Part shown: positions 9,538 through 18,033 of the stretch, in pieces
Numbering within the stretch: the stretch's first letter is position 1
Layout of the letters: every line of letters starts with the position of its first letter
Assembly: GCA_026395515.1 (NCBI GenBank)
Contig: JAPLYN010000005.1
Coordinates: 485,521 to 549,520, forward strand
Length of the DNA: 64,000 nt
Direction of reading: 5' to 3'
DNA from: Candidatus Peregrinibacteria bacterium
GTDB lineage: Bacteria; Patescibacteriota; Gracilibacteria; UBA1369; LOWO2-01-FULL-3
The notes under the pieces: model-generated
What the model was told of the DNA's origin: nothing
The model's database searches: none
Seen by the model: the letters and a program-made list of their open reading frames with translations, nothing else
Program-made: the position numbers and the translations under genes

Positions 9538-9543
9538 TGGCGC

Positions 9544-11145
9544 ATGATTAAAACACGTTTTGCACCATCACCTACAGGTTATCTCCACGTTGGAGGTCTC
9601 CGCACTGCCCTTTATTGCTATTTATTTGCTAAAAAAAGCGAAGGAAAATTCGCGCTCAGAATTGAAGACACAGATCAAGAAAGATTCGTTCCGGGAGCTC
9701 TCGAAAATCTAATTGATACTCTTCATTGGGTTGGCATCACTTACGACGAAGGTCCATTCAAGAAAGACCCGACAAATAAAGACTCAGAAATCATCGAAAA
9801 AGGTGACGTCGGTCCTTATATTCAATCTAAAAGAACAGCAATTTATAAAGAACAAGTTCAGAAACTTATTGATGCCGGTCAGGCTTATCACTGCTTCTGT
9901 ACTAAGGAAAGACTCGATGAAATGCGTGAGCGCCAAACTGCCAACAAGCAGGCGCCGATGTATGACAGAAAATGCTTAGACCTTCCAAAGTCTGAAGTAG
10001 AAGAGAAAATTAAAGCCGGCGAGAAATTCGTAATTCGTCAGAAAATGCCCTACGGCACTTTGAAATTCAAAGATTTAATTCGTGGAAATGTACAATTCGA
10101 CGGAAAAACTATCGACGATCAAGTTTTGATAAAATCTGATGGCTTCCCTACTTATCATCTCGCAAATGTAGTCGATGACCATTTCATGGAAATTACTCAC
10201 GTAATTCGCGGTGAAGAATGGCTTCCATCTACACCAAAACACGTTGCTCTCTACCAAGCATTCGGTTGGCAACATCCGGAATTTGCGCATCTTCCACTTC
10301 TTTTGAATGCAGACCGCAGCAAACTTTCCAAACGCCAAGGAGATGTAGCCGTAGAAGATTACATTAAAAAAGGATATCTTCGCGAAGCTATAATCAATTT
10401 TGTGGCTTTCTTAGGCTGGAATCCAGGTAGCGGCGAAGAACAAGAAATTTTCAGCTTAGAAGAATTAGAAAAAGCTTTCTCAATTGATAAAGTTCACAAA
10501 TCGGGAGCAATTTTTAATTTAGAAAAACTAGATTGGTTTAACTGGCGCTGGAAAAAACGTCTATTCAATGCTGAATTAGAAAAAGCTGCCAAAGAAATTG
10601 ATCCAACAGTGGTAATTGCTGAAGCAAGAAAAGAACAATTCACCTACACTTTTAGCAATCCAGAAAACGAAGAAAAATTCTTTAAAAGTCGTTGCGAAAA
10701 ATTACTAAAAATTTGCAGTGAATATTTACCAAAAGAGTTTTTAAATGATGAAAAATTAACGAAGGCACTCATCACCGTAGAAGAAAAAATTCTTCGTGAA
10801 CCAAAGGATATAAAAGACCATATTTCTTTTTATTTTACACCTCAAGAATACAGCAAAGAATTATTGACTCACGTGAAAATGGGAGTAGACTTGAGCCAGG
10901 CAACAATCTCTCTAAAATCTGGCAAAGAAGATTTAGAAAAATTAAGTGATTGGAACCTAAAAACTCTACAGGACACACTGATGCAAACGGTTGCACGCCT
11001 TGGAGTAAAAAATGGCCAACTACTATGGCCTCTCCGCGCAGCATTGAGCGGACTAGAATTCTCACCTGGAGTCTTCGAACTCGCTTGGGTACTCGGAAAA
11101 GAAGAAACCCTAAAAAGATTAGAAACAGCAGTTAACAAGATTTAA
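9544..11145 (+). CDS. gltX: Glutamyl-tRNA synthetase
   Basis: Class I aminoacyl-tRNA synthetase charging tRNA with glutamate, 533 residues from the ATG at 9544. The first motif is PSPTGYLHVGG (8-18, the HIGH equivalent) and the second is KLSKR at 260-264 (the KMSKS equivalent). The C-terminal half is the helical anticodon-binding domain. The ATG at 9544 is chosen because family members begin just before this motif and the -10 box ends six bases upstream; a frame open from 9481 would add 21 unneeded residues. A tRNA-Glu gene lies about 10 kb away at 21131. It is followed after one base by a zinc-ribbon gene. Confidence 0.95.
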   Translation: MIKTRFAPSPTGYLHVGGLRTALYCYLFAKKSEGKFALRIEDTDQERFVPGALENLIDTLHWVGITYDEGPFKKDPTNKDSEIIEKGDVGPYIQSKRTAIYKEQVQKLIDAGQAYHCFCTKERLDEMRERQTANKQAPMYDRKCLDLPKSEVEEKIKAGEKFVIRQKMPYGTLKFKDLIRGNVQFDGKTIDDQVLIKSDGFPTYHLANVVDDHFMEITHVIRGEEWLPSTPKHVALYQAFGWQHPEFAHLPLLLNADRSKLSKRQGDVAVEDYIKKGYLREAIINFVAFLGWNPGSGEEQEIFSLEELEKAFSIDKVHKSGAIFNLEKLDWFNWRWKKRLFNAELEKAAKEIDPTVVIAEARKEQFTYTFSNPENEEKFFKSRCEKLLKICSEYLPKEFLNDEKLTKALITVEEKILREPKDIKDHISFYFTPQEYSKELLTHVKMGVDLSQATISLKSGKEDLEKLSDWNLKTLQDTLMQTVARLGVKNGQLLWPLRAALSGLEFSPGVFELAWVLGKEETLKRLETAVNKI

Positions 11146-11146
11146 A

Positions 11147-11482
11147 ATGAGATTTTCAGAAATAAAAAACGCTTTAAAGCATCTGATAAAGACAACAACT
11201 TGTCTACATTGTCAGAATCTTTACCAATTGGATGACATCAATGTTATCGCTACAACTAAAGCAGAAGGACTTTTCGAGATGCAGTGCAACAAATGTCAGG
11301 CTTCTAGCATTATGACTGTTGTCCTCACTCCAGACACTGAAAGAATGGAAACTAAACAGCAGAACAAATTCGAAGCAGATTTTAGACAAGATCAGATTTC
11401 ACCAAACGATATTCTAGATCTTAAACTTTTCCTCAATAATTTTGATGGAGATTTCGAAAAACTTTTCCCAAACGAAAAATGA
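11147..11482 (+). CDS. Small zinc-ribbon protein
   Basis: The 111-residue protein carries two CxxC pairs (CLHC near residues 19-22 and CNKC near 46-49), the layout of a zinc ribbon, followed by an acidic C-terminus. There is no membrane segment. It starts one base after gltX and its stop overlaps the next start (ATGA), so it is part of the gltX transcript. The function is unknown; a nucleic-acid-binding role is only an inference from the fold. Confidence 0.65.
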   Translation: MRFSEIKNALKHLIKTTTCLHCQNLYQLDDINVIATTKAEGLFEMQCNKCQASSIMTVVLTPDTERMETKQQNKFEADFRQDQISPNDILDLKLFLNNFDGDFEKLFPNEK

Positions 11483-11751
11483 AAATCACAAAAACCATAG
11501 CAATAGTTGTTTTAGGCTCAGCTCTAGTTTTAGCTACAGGATGCAAACAAACAAAAGCTATTGGCGACAAATTTATTGATGACAGCAAAAAAACTTATGA
11601 CAACGCTGCCAAAGAAGTGAACAAAGCAAAAGACGCTACTATTCAAAAAGTAAACGATATCCAAGACGCTGCAAAGAAAATTAAAGAAGCCACTGATGCA
11701 GTAAACAAAGTAACTGGAGATTCCAATCCTACTCCTCCTCCAACAAAATAA
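11479..11751 (+). CDS. Small helical lipoprotein
   Basis: The 90-residue protein has a lipoprotein signal peptide with lipobox ATGC (lipidated Cys near residue 22). The mature part is a Lys/Asp/Ala-rich amphipathic helix of about 55 residues and ends in a proline-threonine tail. It overlaps the preceding gene by four bases. Likely exposed at the outer membrane face. No specific function is known to me. Confidence 0.6.
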   Translation: MKITKTIAIVVLGSALVLATGCKQTKAIGDKFIDDSKKTYDNAAKEVNKAKDATIQKVNDIQDAAKKIKEATDAVNKVTGDSNPTPPPTK

Positions 11752-11756
11752 ATTAA

Positions 11757-12464
11757 ATGCTGAAAGTCCAACTCCACTGTCACTGCTACGGCGACCCCGT
11801 TGATCATATCAATTACAGCGCGAAAGAGCTTATAGACGAAGCCAAAAGACTGCAGTACGACGCCCTTGCCATCACTTTACATCGCAAGCTTTTTTTTAAT
11901 AAAAAAATTCAGAAATACGCCGCAAAACAAGGCCTCCTTTTAATTCCGGGAATTGAATTTGAAATCAATGAGAAACACATTGTTGCCGTAAATGCTCACC
12001 AAGATATTCTCACTGTAAACGACTTCAAAAAATTAGCAGATTACAGAAAAAATCATCCTGAGACTCTCATCTTCGCACCTCATCCATTTTTTCCTACTGG
12101 AGAATGTTTACAAAAAGATCTCATCGATAATATTTTGCTTTTCGATGCTATAGAAATTTCTTGGGCTTACACAAAAACTAAAAACTATAATCAAAAAGCT
12201 ATTGAGCTCGCAAAACGCTGGCGCAAACCTCTCATTGCTACAGCCGATTGTCACATCCTCAGAGAACTAAACATTGGATATACTCTTTTGGAAGCCAAAA
12301 AAGACGCGCTCTCAATCGTAAAAGCAATACGTGCAAACAAAATTCAGATTCATACAAAACCCACAAACTACTTCAAAATCGCCAGATTTATGATTCAAAT
12401 TCACTGGCAAAATTATAGGGCAAAGCTAAGGCGTGTGTCGAGCGGAGTGCGAGACAGAAATTGA
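11757..12464 (+). CDS. PHP-domain phosphoesterase
   Basis: The 235-residue protein has the PHP (polymerase and histidinol phosphatase) signature: an N-terminal LHCHCYGD strand with metal-binding histidines, PGIEFE around residue 66, FAPHPFFP around residue 104 and ATADCH around residue 164. Such proteins hydrolyse phosphoesters using a cluster of metal ions; the substrate here is unknown. Its 3' end carries the pta promoter: the pta -35 box overlaps the stop codon. The C-terminal dozen residues are encoded by a slightly GC-rich segment and look non-conserved. Confidence 0.75.
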   Translation: MLKVQLHCHCYGDPVDHINYSAKELIDEAKRLQYDALAITLHRKLFFNKKIQKYAAKQGLLLIPGIEFEINEKHIVAVNAHQDILTVNDFKKLADYRKNHPETLIFAPHPFFPTGECLQKDLIDNILLFDAIEISWAYTKTKNYNQKAIELAKRWRKPLIATADCHILRELNIGYTLLEAKKDALSIVKAIRANKIQIHTKPTNYFKIARFMIQIHWQNYRAKLRRVSSGVRDRN

Positions 12465-12489
12465 AAAAATCTCGATAACCTTCTATACT
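12461..12489 (+). promoter_or_regulatory. pta promoter
   Basis: -35 TTGAAA (12461-12466), 17-base spacer, -10 TATACT (12484-12489). Predicted start is near 12496, leaving a leader of about 23 bases without a Shine-Dalgarno motif. It overlaps the stop codon of the PHP gene. Confidence 0.6.
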
Positions 12490-12518
12490 CTAGGCAATTT
12501 CCTCCCCCTTCATTCTTC

Positions 12519-13511
12519 ATGCAAAATTTTTTGCGCAAAGTTAAATCAATTGCTCGCAAAGATCCTAAATCAATTGTTTTCCCGGAAAGCGATGATATTA
12601 GAATTCTAAAAGCTGTTGCAAAAATCGTACAGGAGAAATTTGCTAAACCTATTTTGATTGGAGATAAGCGCAAAATAAAGAGCGACTGTAAAAAAAATAA
12701 ATTAAAAATTGATTGGGAAAAAGTCACAATTATCGATCAAACAGACAAAAATTTAATTAAAAAATATAGCGAAGCCCTCTTTCTACTTCGCAAAGATAAA
12801 GGTGTAACCGAAAAAGAAGCCCGCAATTTAATCAAAGATCCAAACTATTTTGGAACAATGATGATTCAGCTTGGAGATGCTGATGGCATGATTACGGGTG
12901 CCACTCATCCTACTGCTAATTCCATTAGACCTGTTCTCCAAATTATAAAAACACGCGAAAAATTTCATAAAGTTTCCGGAATTTTCTTCATGGTTCTTCA
13001 CAATAAGCCTCTGCTTTTCGCAGATGCTGCTATTACTATTGAACCAAATTCTCACGACCTCAGAGACATCGCTATCGACACCGCAGAAACCGCAAAAATA
13101 TTCGGTCTTAAGCCGAAAATAGCACTTCTCTCTTTTTCTACAAAAGGCTCTGCCAAAGATCCTGAAGTAGACAAAGTCACTGAAGCGGTCGCGTTAATTA
13201 AAGATCGCCGTCCAGACTTAATCGTAGACGGAGAACTGCAAGTAGACGCCGCGCTAGTACCTGAAGTAGCCAAACGTAAATGCCCGGATTCTCCACTACA
13301 CGGAACCGCAAATATTTTAATTTTCCCAGACCTTCAAGCCGCAAATATCGCCTATAAACTAGTAGAAAGATTAGCCAAAGCAAAAGCCATAGGACCACTA
13401 CTCCAAGGCCTAAAAAAGCCAGTAAACAAACTCTCACGCGGTTGTAGCTGGCAAGATGTAGTAAACGTAGCAGCTTTCACAGTTTGCGAATGCCAACACG
13501 CAATAAAATAA
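12519..13511 (+). CDS. pta: Phosphate acetyltransferase
   Basis: Pta converts acetyl-CoA and phosphate to acetyl phosphate and CoA. The 330-residue protein is the short form without the regulatory DRTGG domain. Family features are VFPESDD near the N-terminus, the ITGATHPTA segment around residue 127, GELQVDAALVP around residue 238 and the LHGTANILIFPD segment near residue 260. With ackA 580 bases downstream it forms the acetate/ATP module, with a small elongation-factor-like gene between them. Confidence 0.93.
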   Translation: MQNFLRKVKSIARKDPKSIVFPESDDIRILKAVAKIVQEKFAKPILIGDKRKIKSDCKKNKLKIDWEKVTIIDQTDKNLIKKYSEALFLLRKDKGVTEKEARNLIKDPNYFGTMMIQLGDADGMITGATHPTANSIRPVLQIIKTREKFHKVSGIFFMVLHNKPLLFADAAITIEPNSHDLRDIAIDTAETAKIFGLKPKIALLSFSTKGSAKDPEVDKVTEAVALIKDRRPDLIVDGELQVDAALVPEVAKRKCPDSPLHGTANILIFPDLQAANIAYKLVERLAKAKAIGPLLQGLKKPVNKLSRGCSWQDVVNVAAFTVCECQHAIK

Positions 13512-13518
13512 TTTATAT

Positions 13519-14088
13519 ATGCACGAACCAGATCCAATAAACATTCCGGCCTACCAAAGAAAACGCAGCATTGCCGCTAAAGCAAAGAAGAAACCCTCTT
13601 ATCTTGAAACAGCTTTAGACCGAGCCATAAAAGCCAAGAAACAACACAAAAGACAAAGAGCAAATAGAACAACTAAATCTAGTCACATCGACAGAAATCA
13701 ATCAGTAGAAACCTACATCCAATCGCCAAATTCTTTTGAAGAAATTTCTATTCAAACCACTTCGGTTCTCCCCTCTCAAGAACTTTTTCCAGATCCATTT
13801 CACGATATGCCAGCATCCAGAAAATTGGAATTCAGAGAGATGAAAACATGTGGAGTCTGCGAAGGATATTACGAAAAAATTGAAGTAGCTATTATTAGAG
13901 TCACCAGCCCTCTTCGCGTAGGAGACAGTATTATTTTCGAAAAACCAGAAGGACTTTTCGAACAAGAAATAAAATCTATGCAAATAGATCGCAAAGATAT
14001 CACCCTAGCAACGACAGGCAGCGAAATCGGATTAAAGGTCTTGCAAAAGCCAACAGTCGGCTCTCCAGTTTATAAAGTCCTAGAATAA
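13519..14088 (+). CDS. Elongation-factor-like beta-barrel protein with basic N-terminal tail
   Basis: The 189-residue protein has two parts. The first 110 residues are basic, low in hydrophobics and probably disordered. The last 80 residues resemble domain II of translational GTPases: VAIIRVTSPLRVGD, then an EQEIKSMQID strand pair and IGLKVLQKP to the end. There is no GTP-binding domain. Small stand-alone proteins of this type are known from reduced bacterial genomes, without an assigned role that I know of. It sits 7 bases after pta and 2 bases before ackA, so it is cotranscribed with them. Confidence 0.6.
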   Translation: MHEPDPINIPAYQRKRSIAAKAKKKPSYLETALDRAIKAKKQHKRQRANRTTKSSHIDRNQSVETYIQSPNSFEEISIQTTSVLPSQELFPDPFHDMPASRKLEFREMKTCGVCEGYYEKIEVAIIRVTSPLRVGDSIIFEKPEGLFEQEIKSMQIDRKDITLATTGSEIGLKVLQKPTVGSPVYKVLE

Positions 14089-14090
14089 AA

Positions 14091-15245
14091 ATGAAAATTC
14101 TCATCATAAATTCCGGATCATCTTCAATAAAATCTACACTTTTTGATTTTAGCAAATCCGTATCCGGCAAAGAAAGTCAGACGGAAATAGCAAAAGCTAT
14201 GATCGATGAAATTGGATTAAAAAGCTGCAAGTTTAATTTCAACAAACTCACAAAAACTACAGTCAAAAACACTGAAAAATGCCGCATCAACCACCACGAA
14301 TCAGGAGTAAAACTCATCCTAGAAACTCTCCTTAAAACTAAATGCATTAAAGATCTAAGTGAAATAGTCGCTGTAGGACATCGCATCGTTCATGGTGGAG
14401 AAAAATATACAAAACCAACACTGCTAAACGCAAAAATCATCAAAGAAATTGAAAAACTTTCTTCTCTAGCACCTCTTCACAATCCGGCAAACCTCTCTTC
14501 CATCCATGCCTGCCAAAAATTGCTACCACAAGCCAAACAAATAGCAGTATTCGACACCGCCTTCCATCAGACTATGCCGGAAAAAGCTTACCTCTATGCC
14601 CTACCAAAAGAGTTCTATAAAAAATATCAGATCCGCCGTTACGGCTTCCACGGCACCAGCCATAAATACGTAATCAATGAAGCTTTAAAAATTCTCAAAA
14701 AATCTTTCCCTCGCCTCACCGCGCCAAAAATAATTTCCTGCCATCTTGGCAATGGCTCTTCTATCACCGCCAGTGTTGCTGGTAAATCCATCGACACCAC
14801 CATGGGATTCACACCAATGGAAGGCCTGCCAATGGGCACACGTAGCGGTTCTATTGATCCAGGCATCGTTCTCCACCTCTCAAACAATCTCAAATTCACG
14901 CCCAAAGAAATCGATGAAATCCTTAATCACAAATCCGGACTTCTCGCTCTCTCCCAAATCAGCTCAGACATGCGCGACATCTATGCCCAAAGCAAAAAAG
15001 GAAATAAACATGCCATTTTCACCCTAGAAATTCTTTCTTATCAAATCGCCAAATATTGCGGTGGCTTCGCAGCAGCCATGCACGGCGTAGACGCCTTAAT
15101 CTTCACAGGCGGCATTGGCGAACACGCCTTCTATATCCGCGACAGAGTCTCTACATACCTCAAATTCCTCCATATAAAAAAGACCCTCGTCATCCCAACA
15201 AACGAAGAAAAACAGATCGCGATGGAGACAGTGGAACTAGTTTAG
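14091..15245 (+). CDS. ackA: Acetate kinase
   Basis: AckA converts acetyl phosphate and ADP to acetate and ATP. The 384-residue protein shows the family motifs in order: NSGSSSIKS at the N-terminus, GHRIVHGG, the catalytic FDTAFHQTMP, RRYGFHGTSH, CHLGNGSS, FTPMEGLPMGTRSG and FTGGIGEHA. It begins two bases after the elongation-factor-like gene. With Pta it gives substrate-level phosphorylation from acetyl-CoA. A bidirectional terminator follows. Confidence 0.95.
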   Translation: MKILIINSGSSSIKSTLFDFSKSVSGKESQTEIAKAMIDEIGLKSCKFNFNKLTKTTVKNTEKCRINHHESGVKLILETLLKTKCIKDLSEIVAVGHRIVHGGEKYTKPTLLNAKIIKEIEKLSSLAPLHNPANLSSIHACQKLLPQAKQIAVFDTAFHQTMPEKAYLYALPKEFYKKYQIRRYGFHGTSHKYVINEALKILKKSFPRLTAPKIISCHLGNGSSITASVAGKSIDTTMGFTPMEGLPMGTRSGSIDPGIVLHLSNNLKFTPKEIDEILNHKSGLLALSQISSDMRDIYAQSKKGNKHAIFTLEILSYQIAKYCGGFAAAMHGVDALIFTGGIGEHAFYIRDRVSTYLKFLHIKKTLVIPTNEEKQIAMETVELV

Positions 15246-15321
15246 TTCACCACTCTGAAGTATTACTTCATGTAAATTTTGGTAGCAGCACGCTATACAT
15301 TTTCACAAGAACACATAAAAA

Positions 15322-15348
15322 AAAGGCCTCACAAATAGTGAAGCCTTT
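15322..15348. terminator. Bidirectional intrinsic terminator
   Basis: Stem AAAGGC plus TCAC pairs with GTGA plus GCCTTT around an AAATA loop, with one C/A mismatch. On the minus strand it is followed by a run of eight T. It separates ackA from the convergent gene at 15373 and best serves that gene; on the plus strand it is weaker. Confidence 0.75.
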
Positions 15349-15372
15349 CAATTTAAAATCCCCACCACCACT

Positions 15373-17397
15373 CTACAAATCCTGTTCCAAAATCTTCGTC
15401 TTTGTAAGTACATATAGCTTCTTCGAACCTGCATCTACATACAAATCTCTCAAATCGCCAACTCCATCAAACAAGTACTGAGTCTTGTAATCCAAGTTTC
15501 CAGTATTCTGAGTATCCTTTGAGTAAACCAAAACTCTAGCCTCTCTACCATCAAGCACAAACACCTGTTTCAACTTATCGTTAGTATAAATAACCTTAGG
15601 ATCAACCAAATTGCTGAAAGGCGCATTATTTATGAAGAATGATGCCTTTGCTCCTCCATATAGTTTCAAGATATCTCCAGTTGTTTGCAACAACCAAACA
15701 TTCGCATCAATCGCAAAATCCTGAACCTTAGACACATCAGTCTTATCAGAAATATATGCTTCACCCTTACCAAATTTATTATTAATTCCTTTATAAGTGT
15801 ACTTCCAAATTTGATTAGCGGCAGAATCCAATACATAGACTTTATTGCTCCATGTAGCCAAAGCTGAACCTTTATGGAAAGCACCATCTTCACTATCCAT
15901 GAAATTCATTGTTCCGTCTTTAAACTGAATCATCTTTCCACCTTTAGTTAAGAAGATGATTGATTTCTGATCATCAAAGCCTGCAGCAGCAATTACAGAC
16001 TCGTCTTTATCAATTGTTACTGGAGCCTGAATTTGATCAAGAACCAATTCGTACAATGCATTATATTCATAAACAAAAACTCTATCTGCCAAAGTCACAA
16101 AACCAAGAGCATTCACATCAGCTCTCTTTGTAGCCAAATCAGCCACAACTTTTGGGTTTACCACTCTAGTCACGTTATCAAGTTTATCGCGAGTCTCTTC
16201 AATTTGTAGAAGGTAAATAGTCGCTTTTTCTCTATAGAAACCTGAATCAAGTACAGACTTAGCATCCAAATAAGCTTTATCAAGAACATCTTTTGCTCCA
16301 GCCTTGTCAGTTGAACTCTTAGTAGTAGCGTCAGTCAATTTATCCTGAACACCACTCAATAATTGATCATATTTTTGTAACTGAGCCTTTTCTACACGGT
16401 TACTATTCGCAAACATTACCAATACTCCAAGCACTACGATTACACCTACTAATAGAGCCAAAATTTTATTCTTTCCAAGTCCTTTATCTAATCCACCAGG
16501 CACACGACCCATAATACTATCCTTGAATTCGCTAAAAAATCCTCCAACTTTAGCTACCATATCTCCACCTAATCTTGTTACGCCTCCACTTCTCTTAGCA
16601 GAATCACGTTTAAAAACACTCAAAAACTTACCAGTCAAAGTATTTCTGCTAGCAGAAACACCTACTTCATCAGCTTCAAGCATTCCTCTACTAACATGAT
16701 CTTCTCCGTCTTCAACAGATTCAACATCCTCTTTATTAGCTTTTGAAAAAGAAACACCAGTCAAACCAACTCTTCCCAAAATTTCAGTAGCAATAATATC
16801 TCTTACATTCGCTAAAGCTTGAGGCATATCTTTACGATGTACCGCTTCAGCCAAATCACTCTTTCCAATATAACGAATAAGTCTTGTAGATGAGAACATC
16901 ACCACATCACCTTCTTCAATTTTACCATTAGCAATAGTTGAGAACACGTCTTCTCCAGTGCTCTCCTCACTCAAACCTTCACTTACTATACTGATATATC
17001 TCTTTCTAATAAGATAAGCTTCAGCATCACCAGCCTGAGCCAAAAATAGCTCATCGCCAACAATCGCCGCCACAATCACATTCAAATTTCCAATATATCC
17101 TGAAGTCTTTTCGGCTTTAAATTTAGCCAACACTCCATTTATAGATTTCAAAGCTGCTTCAAAACGACCATAAGGTTCTTTATCCAAATCTTCAAAAAAC
17201 CCCTTTTGCATTGTTTCGAAAATTGTTTGCGCAATTTCTTCAGCATCTACCGGATTATTCTGAATTTCCAAATTGATAAAAATCTGACCACTCTTTTCAC
17301 CATGATCCTGAAAGAGGTCATAAGCATAATTCTCCAAAAAACTATTATCATCTCTTCCTACAAACAAGAACTCATAAGCTGCTTTGAGTACTGCCAT
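15373..17397 (-). CDS. PP2C-like domain, membrane segment and extracytoplasmic propeller-like domain
   Basis: The 674-residue protein has three parts. Residues 1-220 resemble a PP2C phosphatase: the AGDAEAYLIR strand matches the VGDSRAYL region, but the DGMGGH-type metal motif is not seen, so it may be a pseudophosphatase or sensor. A single membrane segment lies at about 310-328, followed by a coiled coil. Residues 410-674 are beta-rich, with repeated VFVLDG-, VYVLDS- and LYVLTK-type strands suggesting a beta-propeller outside the cell. The order suggests signalling across the membrane. It ends at a strong terminator and faces rpmH divergently. The function is inferred, not known. Confidence 0.65.
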   Translation of the reverse strand: MAVLKAAYEFLFVGRDDNSFLENYAYDLFQDHGEKSGQIFINLEIQNNPVDAEEIAQTIFETMQKGFFEDLDKEPYGRFEAALKSINGVLAKFKAEKTSGYIGNLNVIVAAIVGDELFLAQAGDAEAYLIRKRYISIVSEGLSEESTGEDVFSTIANGKIEEGDVVMFSSTRLIRYIGKSDLAEAVHRKDMPQALANVRDIIATEILGRVGLTGVSFSKANKEDVESVEDGEDHVSRGMLEADEVGVSASRNTLTGKFLSVFKRDSAKRSGGVTRLGGDMVAKVGGFFSEFKDSIMGRVPGGLDKGLGKNKILALLVGVIVVLGVLVMFANSNRVEKAQLQKYDQLLSGVQDKLTDATTKSSTDKAGAKDVLDKAYLDAKSVLDSGFYREKATIYLLQIEETRDKLDNVTRVVNPKVVADLATKRADVNALGFVTLADRVFVYEYNALYELVLDQIQAPVTIDKDESVIAAAGFDDQKSIIFLTKGGKMIQFKDGTMNFMDSEDGAFHKGSALATWSNKVYVLDSAANQIWKYTYKGINNKFGKGEAYISDKTDVSKVQDFAIDANVWLLQTTGDILKLYGGAKASFFINNAPFSNLVDPKVIYTNDKLKQVFVLDGREARVLVYSKDTQNTGNLDYKTQYLFDGVGDLRDLYVDAGSKKLYVLTKTKILEQDL

Positions 17398-17488
17398 ATT
17401 ATTGTTCTAAATTATAACTGGGCCAAATATACAAGGGTTAAGCCTCTATGGCAAGCGCTTTTGTCCTACATTTTAAGATCATTGAACA

Positions 17489-17517
17489 TTGACTTCCCCA
17501 AACCTTCACTATAGAAT
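17489..17517 (+). promoter_or_regulatory. Promoter of the rpmH-rnpA-yidC cluster
   Basis: -35 TTGACT (17489-17494), 17-base spacer, -10 TAGAAT (17512-17517); an overlapping TATAGA at 17510 with a 15-base spacer is an alternative. The predicted leader is about 40 bases, longer than most in the window. Confidence 0.5.
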
Positions 17518-17562
17518 CACCAGGCTCGCGTAATAACCGATAATTTAATCAAAAATTAACAT

Positions 17563-17694
17563 ATGTTAGAAAAATTAAAAAAACGTGCTCGTCTAAAAAC
17601 TCACGGTTTCCGCTCAAGAAAGGCACCTGTATTAGCAAGACGTCGCGCAAAGGGTCGTAAGCAATTGACTGTTTCAATTCACTCTAAAAAATAA
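17563..17694 (+). CDS. rpmH: Ribosomal protein bL34, compact form
   Basis: The 43-residue basic protein is recognised from THGFRSR and VLARRRAKGRKQLTV. It is unusual in two ways: the N-terminal TYQPS-type motif found in most L34 is absent, and the loop between HGFRSR and VLARRR is three residues instead of about eight. It is immediately followed by rnpA (TAAATG), the standard order in bacteria. It lies in the 50S subunit, where L34 contacts 23S rRNA. Confidence 0.9.
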   Translation: MLEKLKKRARLKTHGFRSRKAPVLARRRAKGRKQLTVSIHSKK

Positions 17695-18033
17695 ATGCTC
17701 GCCCAAAAATACCGCGTTCCTAGGCAATATATTGATTATATTCTGAAGAAAGGCGAATCTTATACCTCTAAGTTCTTCATCGTAAGGTATAAACCGAACA
17801 GGGAGGGATTCTGTCGTTTCAGAATAATAATTAGCAAAAAAGTTGATCCTAAAGCGGTAAAGAGGAACCACTTACGCAGACAAGGTTACGAAGGAATTCG
17901 TCTAAATCTGCCGGAAGTTACTACCTCTGGACTTGATATGATTCTTATTGTGAAGAAGAATGCTTTAAAAGCTTCCTATCAATCTATAGAGGACGACCTC
18001 AAAAACAACATCATCAACAGAAAAAATGGATAA
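17695..18033 (+). CDS. rnpA: Ribonuclease P protein component
   Basis: RnpA assists the RNase P RNA in removing 5' leaders from pre-tRNAs. The 112-residue protein has the signature KRNHLRRQ (76-83), where the RNR core motif is retained, and a central beta strand RFRIIISKKV. It starts directly at the rpmH stop and its stop overlaps the yidC start by eight bases, so translation of the three is probably coupled. RNase P RNA is not in this window. Confidence 0.92.
   Translation: MLAQKYRVPRQYIDYILKKGESYTSKFFIVRYKPNREGFCRFRIIISKKVDPKAVKRNHLRRQGYEGIRLNLPEVTTSGLDMILIVKKNALKASYQSIEDDLKNNIINRKNG

Noticed and set aside
9481..9543. Upstream GTG start for gltX
   Set aside because: The promoter -35 and -10 boxes lie inside this stretch, and the family begins at the ATG at 9544.
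12430..12460. GC-rich short repeat (GTCGAGCGGAGTGCGAGAC) at the end of the PHP gene
   Set aside because: It looks like the short inverted elements seen in some genomes, but only this copy was seen and its pairing is imperfect.
17398..17562. Replication origin next to rpmH
   Set aside because: dnaA is not adjacent and no cluster of DnaA boxes or AT-rich unwinding repeats is visible in this 165-base gap.
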